This document shows, one piece after another, positions 16,199 through 23,837 of a stretch of DNA of 64,000 bases (the first letter of the stretch is position 1; each line of letters opens with the position of its first letter). Source of the stretch: G963556115 sp963666605 (GTDB taxonomy: Bacteria; Planctomycetota; SZUA-567); NCBI GenBank assembly GCA_965140405.1, contig OZ223208.1, positions 806,001 through 870,000 of the forward strand, in the 5' to 3' direction. The notes beneath the pieces are model-generated. The model saw only the letters and a list, made by a program, of their open reading frames with translations, searched no databases and was not told where the DNA came from. Position numbers and translations under genes: made by a program.

Positions 16199-17227
16199 CT
16201 ACTCCATCGGCCTTACAAAATCAGCAAAGTAATTATCATAGTTATACTTTGGATTATTTAAGACATACTCACTGATCACCTGCTCAACATTATCCTTATT
16301 TACCTCAAGTCCTGCCACAAAGAATTGCCTATACTTCCTTGGCAAACCCTCAACATCAATCTTTTTATTCTTCGCGGCATATGCTAAAGAGAGCCCTATT
16401 CCAGCTTGATATTTTGCATCACTATATACTGTGGCCACTGCCTCACCATCGCGGATTGCCTCAAGCATTTCACTTATCCCATCTACCCCGACAACCTTTA
16501 TCTTTCCAACAAGGTCATTCTTTCGAAGGTAATCAAGAGCACCTAGCGCCATATTATCATTTGCCGACCAGATACCTACAACATCAGGATGCATTTCCAG
16601 TAGCTTCTCAACTTTCTCAAATGCAAGCCCTCTTCCCCAGTCGGCTCTCTCTGAACCGACAATTTCAACGTCAGGATACTTCTCTAGAACATGGTGCAAC
16701 CCCTTAGATCTCCATATTGACGACGAATTACCTTGAATTCCATCGAGTGCTATAATCTTGCCACGTCCTCCTATAGACTTTATCAACTCTTCAGCCACAT
16801 ACTCCCCCGCTCTCTGCGGATCTGTTGAAATATGACTTACCCAGTATTTATAATTCCAGACCTTTACTCCATCTGGTTTGCTCCACCAAGAAACCCAGTA
16901 GACTCCTTCTTTTTCCAATATTTCAGCTACTCTACCAGCAACTTCTGCATCATTAGCATCTACAAAGAAGACAATATTTCCTTTAGTTTTAACCGCCATC
17001 TCCCTAATATCTGCTATCTGCTTATAGCTCTTACCCTCACTTGTAAGGGCAATACAGCACAAATTCCTCTTTTTTGCAAAGAGCTTTCCTCCAATAAAGT
17101 ATTTTGCTGGATACTCTCTCCTCATAGTTCTAATAGAAACACAAGCCATACAATCATCCGCAATTAAAGCACCATGATAAAGCAGGATAAAACCAACTAA
17201 AACCCAGGAGAATCGTCTAGCACTCAT
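16199..17227 (-). CDS. Periplasmic sugar-binding protein (Peripla_BP_4 / LacI-type fold)
   Basis: 342 residues with a signal peptide (residues 1-23, core VLVGFILLYHGALIA). The mature protein has the ribose-binding-protein layout: MAVKTKGNIVFFVDANDAE in the first lobe, GRGKIIALDGIQGNSSSIWRSKGL and VGIWSANDNMALGALDYLRKN in the second, with KVVGVDG. It would bind a monosaccharide or similar ligand. No permease or ATPase of a sugar ABC importer is adjacent, so it may feed a transporter encoded elsewhere or a sensor. It is separated from the upstream SDR gene by an intrinsic terminator. The mature N-terminus carries several cysteines (CMAC, LCCIAL), unusual for the family. Confidence 0.85.
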   Translation of the reverse strand: MSARRFSWVLVGFILLYHGALIADDCMACVSIRTMRREYPAKYFIGGKLFAKKRNLCCIALTSEGKSYKQIADIREMAVKTKGNIVFFVDANDAEVAGRVAEILEKEGVYWVSWWSKPDGVKVWNYKYWVSHISTDPQRAGEYVAEELIKSIGGRGKIIALDGIQGNSSSIWRSKGLHHVLEKYPDVEIVGSERADWGRGLAFEKVEKLLEMHPDVVGIWSANDNMALGALDYLRKNDLVGKIKVVGVDGISEMLEAIRDGEAVATVYSDAKYQAGIGLSLAYAAKNKKIDVEGLPRKYRQFFVAGLEVNKDNVEQVISEYVLNNPKYNYDNYFADFVRPME

Positions 17228-17240
17228 AAATAATATCCTT

Positions 17241-17307
17241 TAGCAAAAAAAACATTCCTAATATTATAGCATATATCAAAATGCAAAATAATACTAGGAA
17301 TGTTTTT
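17241..17307 (-). terminator. Intrinsic terminator between SDR and sugar-binding protein genes
   Basis: Stem 17251-17260 with 17295-17304 (TAGGAATGTT type), extendable by three A-T pairs, with an inner ATTAT/ATAAT helix. On the minus strand it is followed directly by a run of seven to eight T. Confidence 0.75.
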
Positions 17308-17359
17308 AAAATAGAGATTTTTATTTATCGTATTTACGATAGCTGTTTACCATCAGACA

Positions 17360-18154
17360 TCAATCAGTTACATTCAACCAACCGCCATCTGCAGCGTAGT
17401 TTGATCCCAATGTATAGCTCGCGCATTCAGAAGCTAGGAATAGATATGTGTATGCCAGCTCTTCAGTAGTACCAAAGCGCTTGATTGGTGCCTTTTCTGC
17501 AGCAATATTATCTAGGAATTCATCTACAGTCTTTCCTTGTTGCTCACCGAGAATAGCTGCTGTTTTACGCCAATCAGGTGTCATGATCAGACCAGGGCTG
17601 ATAGAGTTAACCCTAATATTATCCCCAACAACTTCATTAGAGAGACACTTACTAAGCATAACAAGCGCAGCTTTAGTAACATTATAAATAGGCTCATATC
17701 CGAGTGGCTGCTTGGCGCATATACTTGCCGTATTTATAATAGCACCACCGCCTCGTTTCTGCATATAAGGGATAAACGCTCTTGCTGTACGAATAGCTGC
17801 CATCACATGAAGATCCCATACTTGGTACCACTTCTCATCCGGAGCATTCATAACTGTCTCTTCAGTCCCTACTCCAGCGTTATTTATAAGTATGTCAATA
17901 CCACCAAACTCCTCTTCAATTCTAACTCTGGCACTCTCAATTTCATCAGGCTTGGTGACATCGACAGAGATGCCGATAGTTTTTACGCCAAATTCTTCAG
18001 CAATCTTTTTCGCTTCATCCTCAACACGCTCTTTGTTTCTAGCTCCAATAGCCACCTCAGCACCTTCGGCTGCAAATGCTCTAGCAACACCCAGCCCAAT
18101 ACCGACGCTACCACCTGTAATAAATACCTGTTTACCTTTTAATTTCAAATCCAT
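17360..18154 (-). CDS. Short-chain dehydrogenase/reductase (SDR)
   Basis: 264 residues; NAD(P)-dependent oxidoreductase. Cofactor loop GGSVGIGLGVA, NNAGVG, catalytic Ser in NTASICAK, Tyr and Lys in YNVTKAA, C-terminal DGGWL. Ala-Arg after the first strand (GARNKERV) favours NADP. The start is set at ATG 18154 because GGAG lies 5 nt upstream; ATG 18169 has no ribosome site. It ends in TGA, a few residues after the usual GG motif. Together with the ROK regulator upstream and sugar-binding protein downstream it suggests sugar or polyol metabolism, but the substrate is not determinable. Confidence 0.88.
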   Translation of the reverse strand: MDLKLKGKQVFITGGSVGIGLGVARAFAAEGAEVAIGARNKERVEDEAKKIAEEFGVKTIGISVDVTKPDEIESARVRIEEEFGGIDILINNAGVGTEETVMNAPDEKWYQVWDLHVMAAIRTARAFIPYMQKRGGGAIINTASICAKQPLGYEPIYNVTKAALVMLSKCLSNEVVGDNIRVNSISPGLIMTPDWRKTAAILGEQQGKTVDEFLDNIAAEKAPIKRFGTTEELAYTYLFLASECASYTLGSNYAADGGWLNVTD

Positions 18155-18250
18155 ATTTACTCCATCCATACTTTAAAATGCCAAAAACAAAAAAAACGCT
18201 CCCAAACAATTTGTAATCTCTAATATTACTTCTAAGAATATCTCTAAGAA

Positions 18251-19480
18251 TTATCGATAAATACTATCCTGCTTGAAGAAATTTGATATTGAGTACAGCC
18301 CTGCTCCTCGAACACCTCGTTCCATTCCAAAGTCAGAGAAACATATTTTTGCATCCCTATTCATCGAAAGAAGCGCCATACTATCGACCTTCTTTTTTAC
18401 TGCATTCACAAAGCTCTCACCAGCCTGATTGTATATCCCCTGTATGATTATTAACTCAGGATCACTAACCATTATCAGATTATTAATTCCTCTTGCAAAG
18501 TATGTTGTAAGCTTATCCATTATCTCTAAAGCCAACGTATCAGAGAACTCTACTGCAGTAAAAAGCTTCTCAACCGATAAGTCACCAACTGTGAAAAGAA
18601 CCGAATCGGGAAAGTACTCTCTTCCACGCTCTATCAACCTACGAATATTTCTCCAAGACATCTCAGCTTCAAAGCACCCTCTTCCGCCACATATACACTT
18701 ACAGCCGTCATAAGTATTCACAATACAGTGTCCAATTTCACCCGCTATATTCTGACTACCATGACTTATTTTACCGTCAATAATTATGCCACTACCAACA
18801 CCTTCTTCTAGTGCATCAATGATAGCAAAATTATTTACCCCTACAGCTTTTCCTTCAATCATTTCAACAAATGCTTGATACCTATTTACATTGTCAATAT
18901 ATACCGGAACCTCTCTACCTACTTTATTTTCTATTGCTACTTTGAAGTCAAGATCACTTCCCCAAGACAGGAAATGCGGTGAGTGCCTCAATACACCCTT
19001 TTCTGGGTCAGAAATACCCGGAAGGGCAACCACAATCGAATTTACAGGTATCCCACTATGACTTTTATAGCTCAATAGTTCCTCAATATGACAAACAAGG
19101 ATATCTAAGACTTCAGTAAAACTAACGCCATCCCAGAGCGTAACAAACTCAGAGTGAGTAATCTCACCTTTAAAGTTCAGCATAGCCGAATTCACAAAAT
19201 CAGGCCCCAAATGTAGTGAAATAACACACGAATAATCCTCATTAAACTTGTATAGCACAGGACGCTTACCACCCTCTTCAGTAGAAAGCCCTTTTCCAGC
19301 TACCTTTACCAGCCCTACTTGTATATAATGATCGATCACCTTCTTAATAGTAGGCTTACTTAGCATAACCTCATGTGCAAGCTCAGCAATCGAAATCTCA
19401 GCTGATTTTCTAAACTTGTCCAAAATTGCAACTCTATTACTTTGTTTTAGCGACCTACTACTATTTTCATTCTTCATCAT
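18251..19480 (-). CDS. ROK family transcriptional regulator
   Basis: 409 residues. Residues 10-70 form a winged helix-turn-helix (ISIAELAHEVMLSKPTIKKVIDHYIQ). Residues 85-400 form a ROK sugar-kinase-like domain with the signature GEIGHCIVNTYDGCKCICGGRGCFE, which supplies the zinc site (His plus three Cys). The typical kinase ATP motif is weak, as in NagC/Mlc-type repressors. It probably represses sugar genes until an effector sugar binds. It lies upstream of, and in the same direction as, the SDR and sugar-binding protein, 96 nt before the SDR, and has a good promoter with phased T-tracts. Confidence 0.92.
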   Translation of the reverse strand: MMKNENSSRSLKQSNRVAILDKFRKSAEISIAELAHEVMLSKPTIKKVIDHYIQVGLVKVAGKGLSTEEGGKRPVLYKFNEDYSCVISLHLGPDFVNSAMLNFKGEITHSEFVTLWDGVSFTEVLDILVCHIEELLSYKSHSGIPVNSIVVALPGISDPEKGVLRHSPHFLSWGSDLDFKVAIENKVGREVPVYIDNVNRYQAFVEMIEGKAVGVNNFAIIDALEEGVGSGIIIDGKISHGSQNIAGEIGHCIVNTYDGCKCICGGRGCFEAEMSWRNIRRLIERGREYFPDSVLFTVGDLSVEKLFTAVEFSDTLALEIMDKLTTYFARGINNLIMVSDPELIIIQGIYNQAGESFVNAVKKKVDSMALLSMNRDAKICFSDFGMERGVRGAGLYSISNFFKQDSIYR

Positions 19481-19486
19481 AGTTTT

Positions 19487-19545
19487 ACTCTACACCAATA
19501 ATCGCCTTTGTCAAGTTTTTAAATCAGTTTTAATAACCATTTTAA
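19487..19545 (-). promoter_or_regulatory. ROK gene promoter with phased TTTTAA repeats upstream
   Basis: Minus-strand TTGACA (19509-19514), 16-nt spacer, TAGAGT (19487-19492). Upstream of the -35 three TTTTAA units begin at 19517, 19528 and 19540, i.e. one helical turn apart, fitting an UP element or an autoregulatory operator. Confidence 0.5.
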
Positions 19546-19565
19546 TATCAGCACCCTAAATTTAA

Positions 19566-19594
19566 AGCTCAGTACAGAAGTCCTGCACTGAGCT
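19566..19594 (-). terminator. Terminator after the amidase gene
   Basis: 8-bp stem AGCTCAGT (19566-19573) with ACTGAGCT (19587-19594), followed on the minus strand by TTTAAATTT. Confidence 0.6.
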
Positions 19595-19618
19595 CATTAA
19601 ACTCAAAATTATCAACTC

Positions 19619-20401
19619 TTAAACACAGACAGCTCGTATCTTTTTTACATAAGGAAACAGATTCTTGCCTGGGCAAGCCGTACTCTTTAATTCCCTATGC
19701 CCATACAGTTTACTAGCAGGAATTCCATATCCAGCCATTAGCCCTCTACACAACTGCTCAAGCGTAGCCACCTGAGCTCCTGTAGGCTTCTGTATTTCGA
19801 AATTACCCAAGCACATAATGCCTATATTATGACTATTATTATTCTTAGAATGAGCCCCTTGATACTTTATATCCCTACCTTGCCATATCCTTCCAGCCCT
19901 GTCTACTATATAATGATACGCGATATCACCTGCCTTAAGAGTTCTGAAGTGAGTTTTCTGAATCTTATATATTTCCTTTTCAACATCTGGTGCTTTTATT
20001 GAAAAATTTGGCTTTGGATTACCTTCATGATGCACTGTAATTCTCTCGACACCATTCATCAATTTCATTCTGCTTGGTATTATACTCTTAGCATTCCACT
20101 TAGTCCTCGAATATGCCTGTATTTTGCCATTATTATACGTATGAGGCTTGCTTCTTATTTCGTCTAATACGACTTCATTTCTCGAAGCACTTCTACTAGT
20201 ACGAGGCCTATACGAATTAACTTTACAAGCTTCTGGCTGCTCCCTATGTGGGAAAGGGCCACCAGAAAGAAGATCTCCGCTATAAATTTCTCTCTTGTAT
20301 TCTGAGGACATTTTACTACTGCCACCGCTACTAGCACATCCAGCAAGTCCGCCAACAGCCAATACTGAACCACAAATTTTTAGAAAATCTCGTCTATTCA
20401 T
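19619..20401 (-). CDS. N-acetylmuramoyl-L-alanine amidase (Amidase_2/PGRP), exported lipoprotein
   Basis: 260 residues. The N-terminus combines a Tat-like motif (NRRDFLKICG) with a lipobox LAGC (Cys at 22), so the enzyme is exported, perhaps folded, and lipid-anchored. The amidase domain covers about 115-255: HHEG (first zinc His), AYHYIVDRAGRIWQGRD, GAHSKNNNSHNIGI, GHRE (second His) and TACPG (Cys zinc ligand). It cleaves the lactyl-amide bond between muramic acid and the stem peptide during wall turnover. Single-gene unit with its own terminator. Confidence 0.92.
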   Translation of the reverse strand: MNRRDFLKICGSVLAVGGLAGCASSGGSSKMSSEYKREIYSGDLLSGGPFPHREQPEACKVNSYRPRTSRSASRNEVVLDEIRSKPHTYNNGKIQAYSRTKWNAKSIIPSRMKLMNGVERITVHHEGNPKPNFSIKAPDVEKEIYKIQKTHFRTLKAGDIAYHYIVDRAGRIWQGRDIKYQGAHSKNNNSHNIGIMCLGNFEIQKPTGAQVATLEQLCRGLMAGYGIPASKLYGHRELKSTACPGKNLFPYVKKIRAVCV

Positions 20402-20840
20402 TTAATTATACAATCCATATAGTGTTAGAAAAAGTCATAATACGTTCTAATCTATCGACAATCTTTTTTTTTTACCCCTGCTCTATTTCCTATTTCTGAT
20501 AGTAGTTGATATATTTGACTAAAAGTGAATTCTAGCACTTATCGTGCAAATTCTAATTATATTACAACAGTTAATTAGATATATATCAATTAATAGACTG
20601 CAAATTACGGAATAAACGCGAGTTTTACTACACCCGAAATAGTTAATATAAACACAAGTATTCACCTAGCATTCTAACTGTTTAAAATGATATTCAAAAT
20701 ATCCTCTCAAATCATATTGTAATTCCCTCCTATTCACCTATATTTATTGACGGAAGTTAGGCTTGAGTCTGTCTTTCGTTAGCCATATGTTTGAATTTAA
20801 AATATTTACTGATAATCCCAAAAAGTAGTGAAGGTACCGA
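20402..20840. other. 439-nt AT-rich intergenic region, divergent promoters
   Basis: Lies between the divergent amidase and Na/Pi transporter genes. No reading frame with a ribosome site and no strong hairpin was seen; a run of ten T at 20464-20473 is the only low-complexity feature. No Pho-box-like repeats recognised. Confidence 0.4.
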
Positions 20841-23345
20841 ATGTCTATTAAAATGCTCTGCAAAGCCCTATTGCTGATGATGATTCTTTTCTCTTTTGGC
20901 TGCGGTGAAGAAGACACTGTTATACCGAGTAAGATTACACTTATGTCTGATTCTTGCACTACAGCTGGCATCAACAGTACTGTAAAGGCCAAGGTTTTTG
21001 TAACTGGAAAGCTAAAAAACGATCCTGATAGCTCATCATCCACTCCAGCTCCAAGTATTGATATTGAATGGAAAGTTGTTAGGAAACCCGCCGGTACTAC
21101 TCCTACTATCACTCCTATCAACACAAAAACAGATGCAGGTGGTATTGCAAGTATTGAGCTCAGTGGCATTACAGAAGCTGGAGTATATATTGTTGAGGCA
21201 AGTTCACCTACATATCCTCAGCTAACTTCACAAAGGATTACTGTACTAGGAGGTATTTCAATAACAGGTAATGATCAGGACGGCTGGTCAAATGGTGTTC
21301 TAGAGCATCCAATCGTATTTTCTGCAATGGCCAATGGTGGCAAACCAATGAAAGATGTCAAGTTCTCTTTTGACATGCGTAAAGCACCCAAAGGTACAAA
21401 ATTATTTGTAAATTCCGGAATTACTAACGCTGACGGCACTACCTCACTCGGTGTTAAATTGGGAAGCAAACAAGGAGCAGGTGAGATTGGTGTTAGCATT
21501 GTAAGTGCACCTTGGACATTTGAAGATGTAGTACCAACACTAAAGATAAAATTCTTCACGCTAGACCTATGGAGTGTAATTTTCGGAGTTGCGGGTGGTC
21601 TTGCTATGTTTATATATGGAATGCGCCTAATGAGTGACGGCTTATCACTCATAGCTGGTGACAAACTAAAAGGACTTCTCAACTTCCTAACTAGTAACCG
21701 TTTTGCAGCTGTTGGAATTGGCGCACTGGTTACAGGTTTTATTCAGAGTTCAAGTGCATGTACTGTTATGGTAATAGGTTTTGTCAATGCAGGGCTTATG
21801 AGCTTGGAACAAGCTATCGGTGTAGTTATGGGTGCAAACATCGGTACTACTATTACAGCCCAGATGTTATCATTCAAGCTTACCTCACTCGCTCCAATAG
21901 CAGTAAGTCTAGGTGTACTACTAGCAGTGACAGCAAAGAAGAGCAACACCAAGTTTGTAGCTCAAATTATGATAGGTTTTGGTCTACTATTCTTTGGCAT
22001 GCAGATGATGTCTGGACCACTAAAGGCTTTAAAGGACGCCGCAAGCGTCAAGAGCATATTTGACAATTTGAGCTGTGTTCCTGATGCGTCAGGTTTCATA
22101 CCACTTATGCCTTTCTTCAAGGCAATTTTAGCCGGTACATTACTCACAGTAATTGTCCAGAGTTCGAGTGCATCAATTGGGCTACTACTCGCTCTAGCTG
22201 GTGCTGGTCTCTTGGATGTATATGCAGGATTCGGTATTTTACTCGGTACAAATATAGGTACAACAATCACAGCAATTTTAGCATCTATCGGCTCAACAAA
22301 GACGGCAAAACGCACAGCATGCGCTCACGTAATATTCAATATAGCGGGCACAGCTGTAATGATAGCACTTCTGAATGTTCAATACAACTCTAGACCGATA
22401 TTCCTTGAATTAGTCGCAGATTTCACTGCTGGGGATCCATTCACAGGCGAAAATCTACCTAGATTCCTTGCTAATGCTCATACAATTTTTAATATCGGTT
22501 GTACAGTAGCGTTTATATGGTTCTTATCACCACTTGCTAGCCTTACCCGTTATATTATACCAGTTAGCAAAGGAAAAGCAGATATACAAGATCGAAGCCG
22601 CAAAGTTCTCGATCCACACCTGCTAGCTACCCCTGCTATTGCTCTTGAGCAGGCATGGTACGAGATCTCAATCATGATAGGTAAGGGGCGTAAAGCAATA
22701 GTAACCAGTTCAGAGTCGGTATTTAATATGGTTCACAACCAAAGCATAAGCGACCCGAACAGCAAAAAGAAGAATGATGAAGAAGAATTTAAAGCTATTT
22801 CTTCTGAGGTAAACCAACTTGAGAAGGATGTAGACAATCTCCAGACAGCAGTTACAGATTATATTACAAATATTTCACAAGAAGTACTGACACGTGAACA
22901 AGGTAGAGCGATTCCAAGGCTTCTACACTCAGTAAACGATGCAGAACGAATAGGCGACCACTCGATTCACATTCTCCGTCTATCACGTAGAATCCGTAAA
23001 AGAGATTTAGACTTTACTCCAGAAGCAAATGCAGAATTAAAAGAGGTTCTCGAATTGGTTGTAGAACTCTTCAAATTGACTGACGATAGATTACGAGTAG
23101 TTTATAAAGCAGCAGGCACAGGAGACATCTCACCAGATAAAAAGCGCAAGGACTTTGAAATTGCCACAGAGGTTGCGCAAGCACTCAAAGTGAAGACAAA
23201 TAAATTCCGTAAAACACATGTAACCCGCCATGAGAGTGGTAACTGCGATATAAGTTCAGGTGTAATATACCTTGATATGCTACAAAACTTGAACCGCACA
23301 GGTGGTCATTTATTCAACATTATCCAAGCTGTAAATAACAGCTAA
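20841..23345 (+). CDS. Na+/phosphate cotransporter with N-terminal lipoprotein/Ig-like region and C-terminal PhoU-like domain
   Basis: 834 residues in three parts. Residues 1-235 start with a lipobox-type signal (ILFSFGC, Cys21) followed by two Ig-like/Big-type repeats (EWKVVRKPAG...; FSFDMRKAPKGTKLF...). Residues 240-590 are the Na/Pi-II transporter with its inverted repeat, each half carrying the QSSSA motif (GFIQSSSACTV; VIVQSSSASIG) and GxNIGTTITA. Residues 610-830 are a helical PhoU-like domain (DAERIGDHSIHILRL). It should import phosphate with sodium, with the PhoU part in the cytoplasm. The extracytoplasmic front domain is an unusual fusion. GAAGG precedes the ATG. Confidence 0.92.
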   Translation: MSIKMLCKALLLMMILFSFGCGEEDTVIPSKITLMSDSCTTAGINSTVKAKVFVTGKLKNDPDSSSSTPAPSIDIEWKVVRKPAGTTPTITPINTKTDAGGIASIELSGITEAGVYIVEASSPTYPQLTSQRITVLGGISITGNDQDGWSNGVLEHPIVFSAMANGGKPMKDVKFSFDMRKAPKGTKLFVNSGITNADGTTSLGVKLGSKQGAGEIGVSIVSAPWTFEDVVPTLKIKFFTLDLWSVIFGVAGGLAMFIYGMRLMSDGLSLIAGDKLKGLLNFLTSNRFAAVGIGALVTGFIQSSSACTVMVIGFVNAGLMSLEQAIGVVMGANIGTTITAQMLSFKLTSLAPIAVSLGVLLAVTAKKSNTKFVAQIMIGFGLLFFGMQMMSGPLKALKDAASVKSIFDNLSCVPDASGFIPLMPFFKAILAGTLLTVIVQSSSASIGLLLALAGAGLLDVYAGFGILLGTNIGTTITAILASIGSTKTAKRTACAHVIFNIAGTAVMIALLNVQYNSRPIFLELVADFTAGDPFTGENLPRFLANAHTIFNIGCTVAFIWFLSPLASLTRYIIPVSKGKADIQDRSRKVLDPHLLATPAIALEQAWYEISIMIGKGRKAIVTSSESVFNMVHNQSISDPNSKKKNDEEEFKAISSEVNQLEKDVDNLQTAVTDYITNISQEVLTREQGRAIPRLLHSVNDAERIGDHSIHILRLSRRIRKRDLDFTPEANAELKEVLELVVELFKLTDDRLRVVYKAAGTGDISPDKKRKDFEIATEVAQALKVKTNKFRKTHVTRHESGNCDISSGVIYLDMLQNLNRTGGHLFNIIQAVNNS

Positions 23346-23380
23346 GTAGTATTATATACAAGATATCTAGTTAATATTTA

Positions 23381-23414
23381 AGATTGCCTCGCTAATAACC
23401 ATCGAGGCAACCTT
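23381..23414 (+). terminator. Terminator after the Na/Pi transporter gene
   Basis: 8-bp stem TTGCCTCG (23384-23391) with CGAGGCAA (23403-23410), extended by AAG/CTT across one mismatch; weak T-tract. Confidence 0.55.
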
Positions 23415-23551
23415 ACAATATAACACTTTATTATATAGTAAGATATAAAATTAAATTAGCTACACACTACAAAAATAAAAAAATATTGAGCAAATACCCT
23501 TTAATATCCGGTATATTATCAAGTTATACTTTCAAAGACGCCAAAGAATAC

Positions 23552-23579
23552 TTGCATAGACGCTTTAAAGTGATATAAT
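23552..23579 (+). promoter_or_regulatory. Promoter of the small structured RNA
   Basis: TTGCAT (23552-23557), 16-nt spacer, TATAAT (23574-23579). Start expected near 23586. Confidence 0.65.
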
Positions 23580-23585
23580 ATAGAT

Positions 23586-23694
23586 GTTGGCTCATTGGTA
23601 GAAAACTGTCCCGGGGCGGGGAAGCAACGTAGACAAACGCCTATCATGAGCATACTAAAGGACACCCTTGCATCACGCAGGTGTCCTTTAGTTT
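23586..23694 (+). ncRNA. Stand-alone small structured RNA, candidate SRP (4.5S) RNA
   Basis: About 105 nt between a consensus promoter and a strong terminator, with no reading frame. The core 23590-23651 folds as a long hairpin: GCTCAT/ATGAGC, then GGTAG/CTATC with one bulged base, then TGTC/GACA and a GC-rich tip. The 3' side GGGGAAGCAACG resembles the GGAAGCAGC of SRP helix 8, and GC content is far above the surroundings. The expected 5' CAGG of the symmetric loop is not obvious, so the SRP assignment is tentative; it could be another conserved RNA. Confidence 0.5.
23656..23694 (+). terminator. Terminator of the small RNA
   Basis: 11-bp perfect stem TAAAGGACACC (23656-23666) with GGTGTCCTTTA (23680-23690), followed by GTTTT. 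Confidence 0.85.
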
Positions 23695-23764
23695 TGGTCT
23701 TTACCCAGCAGAAGATGCAGTTCACATTATTTATTGTTATGGCTTATTCGTTTACATGCTCTCA

Positions 23765-23797
23765 ATAGAGGGAGAAGGCAATGCCCTCTCCCTCTAT
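23765..23797 (-). terminator. Hairpin downstream of the M16C protease gene
   Basis: 11-bp stem ATAGAGGGAGA (23765-23775) with TCTCCCTCTAT (23787-23797), lying 41 nt after the protease stop; it can serve both directions. Confidence 0.6.
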
Positions 23798-23837
23798 ATT
23801 TATCAATAAATACTAGCTAGTATTTCTAACATACTAG

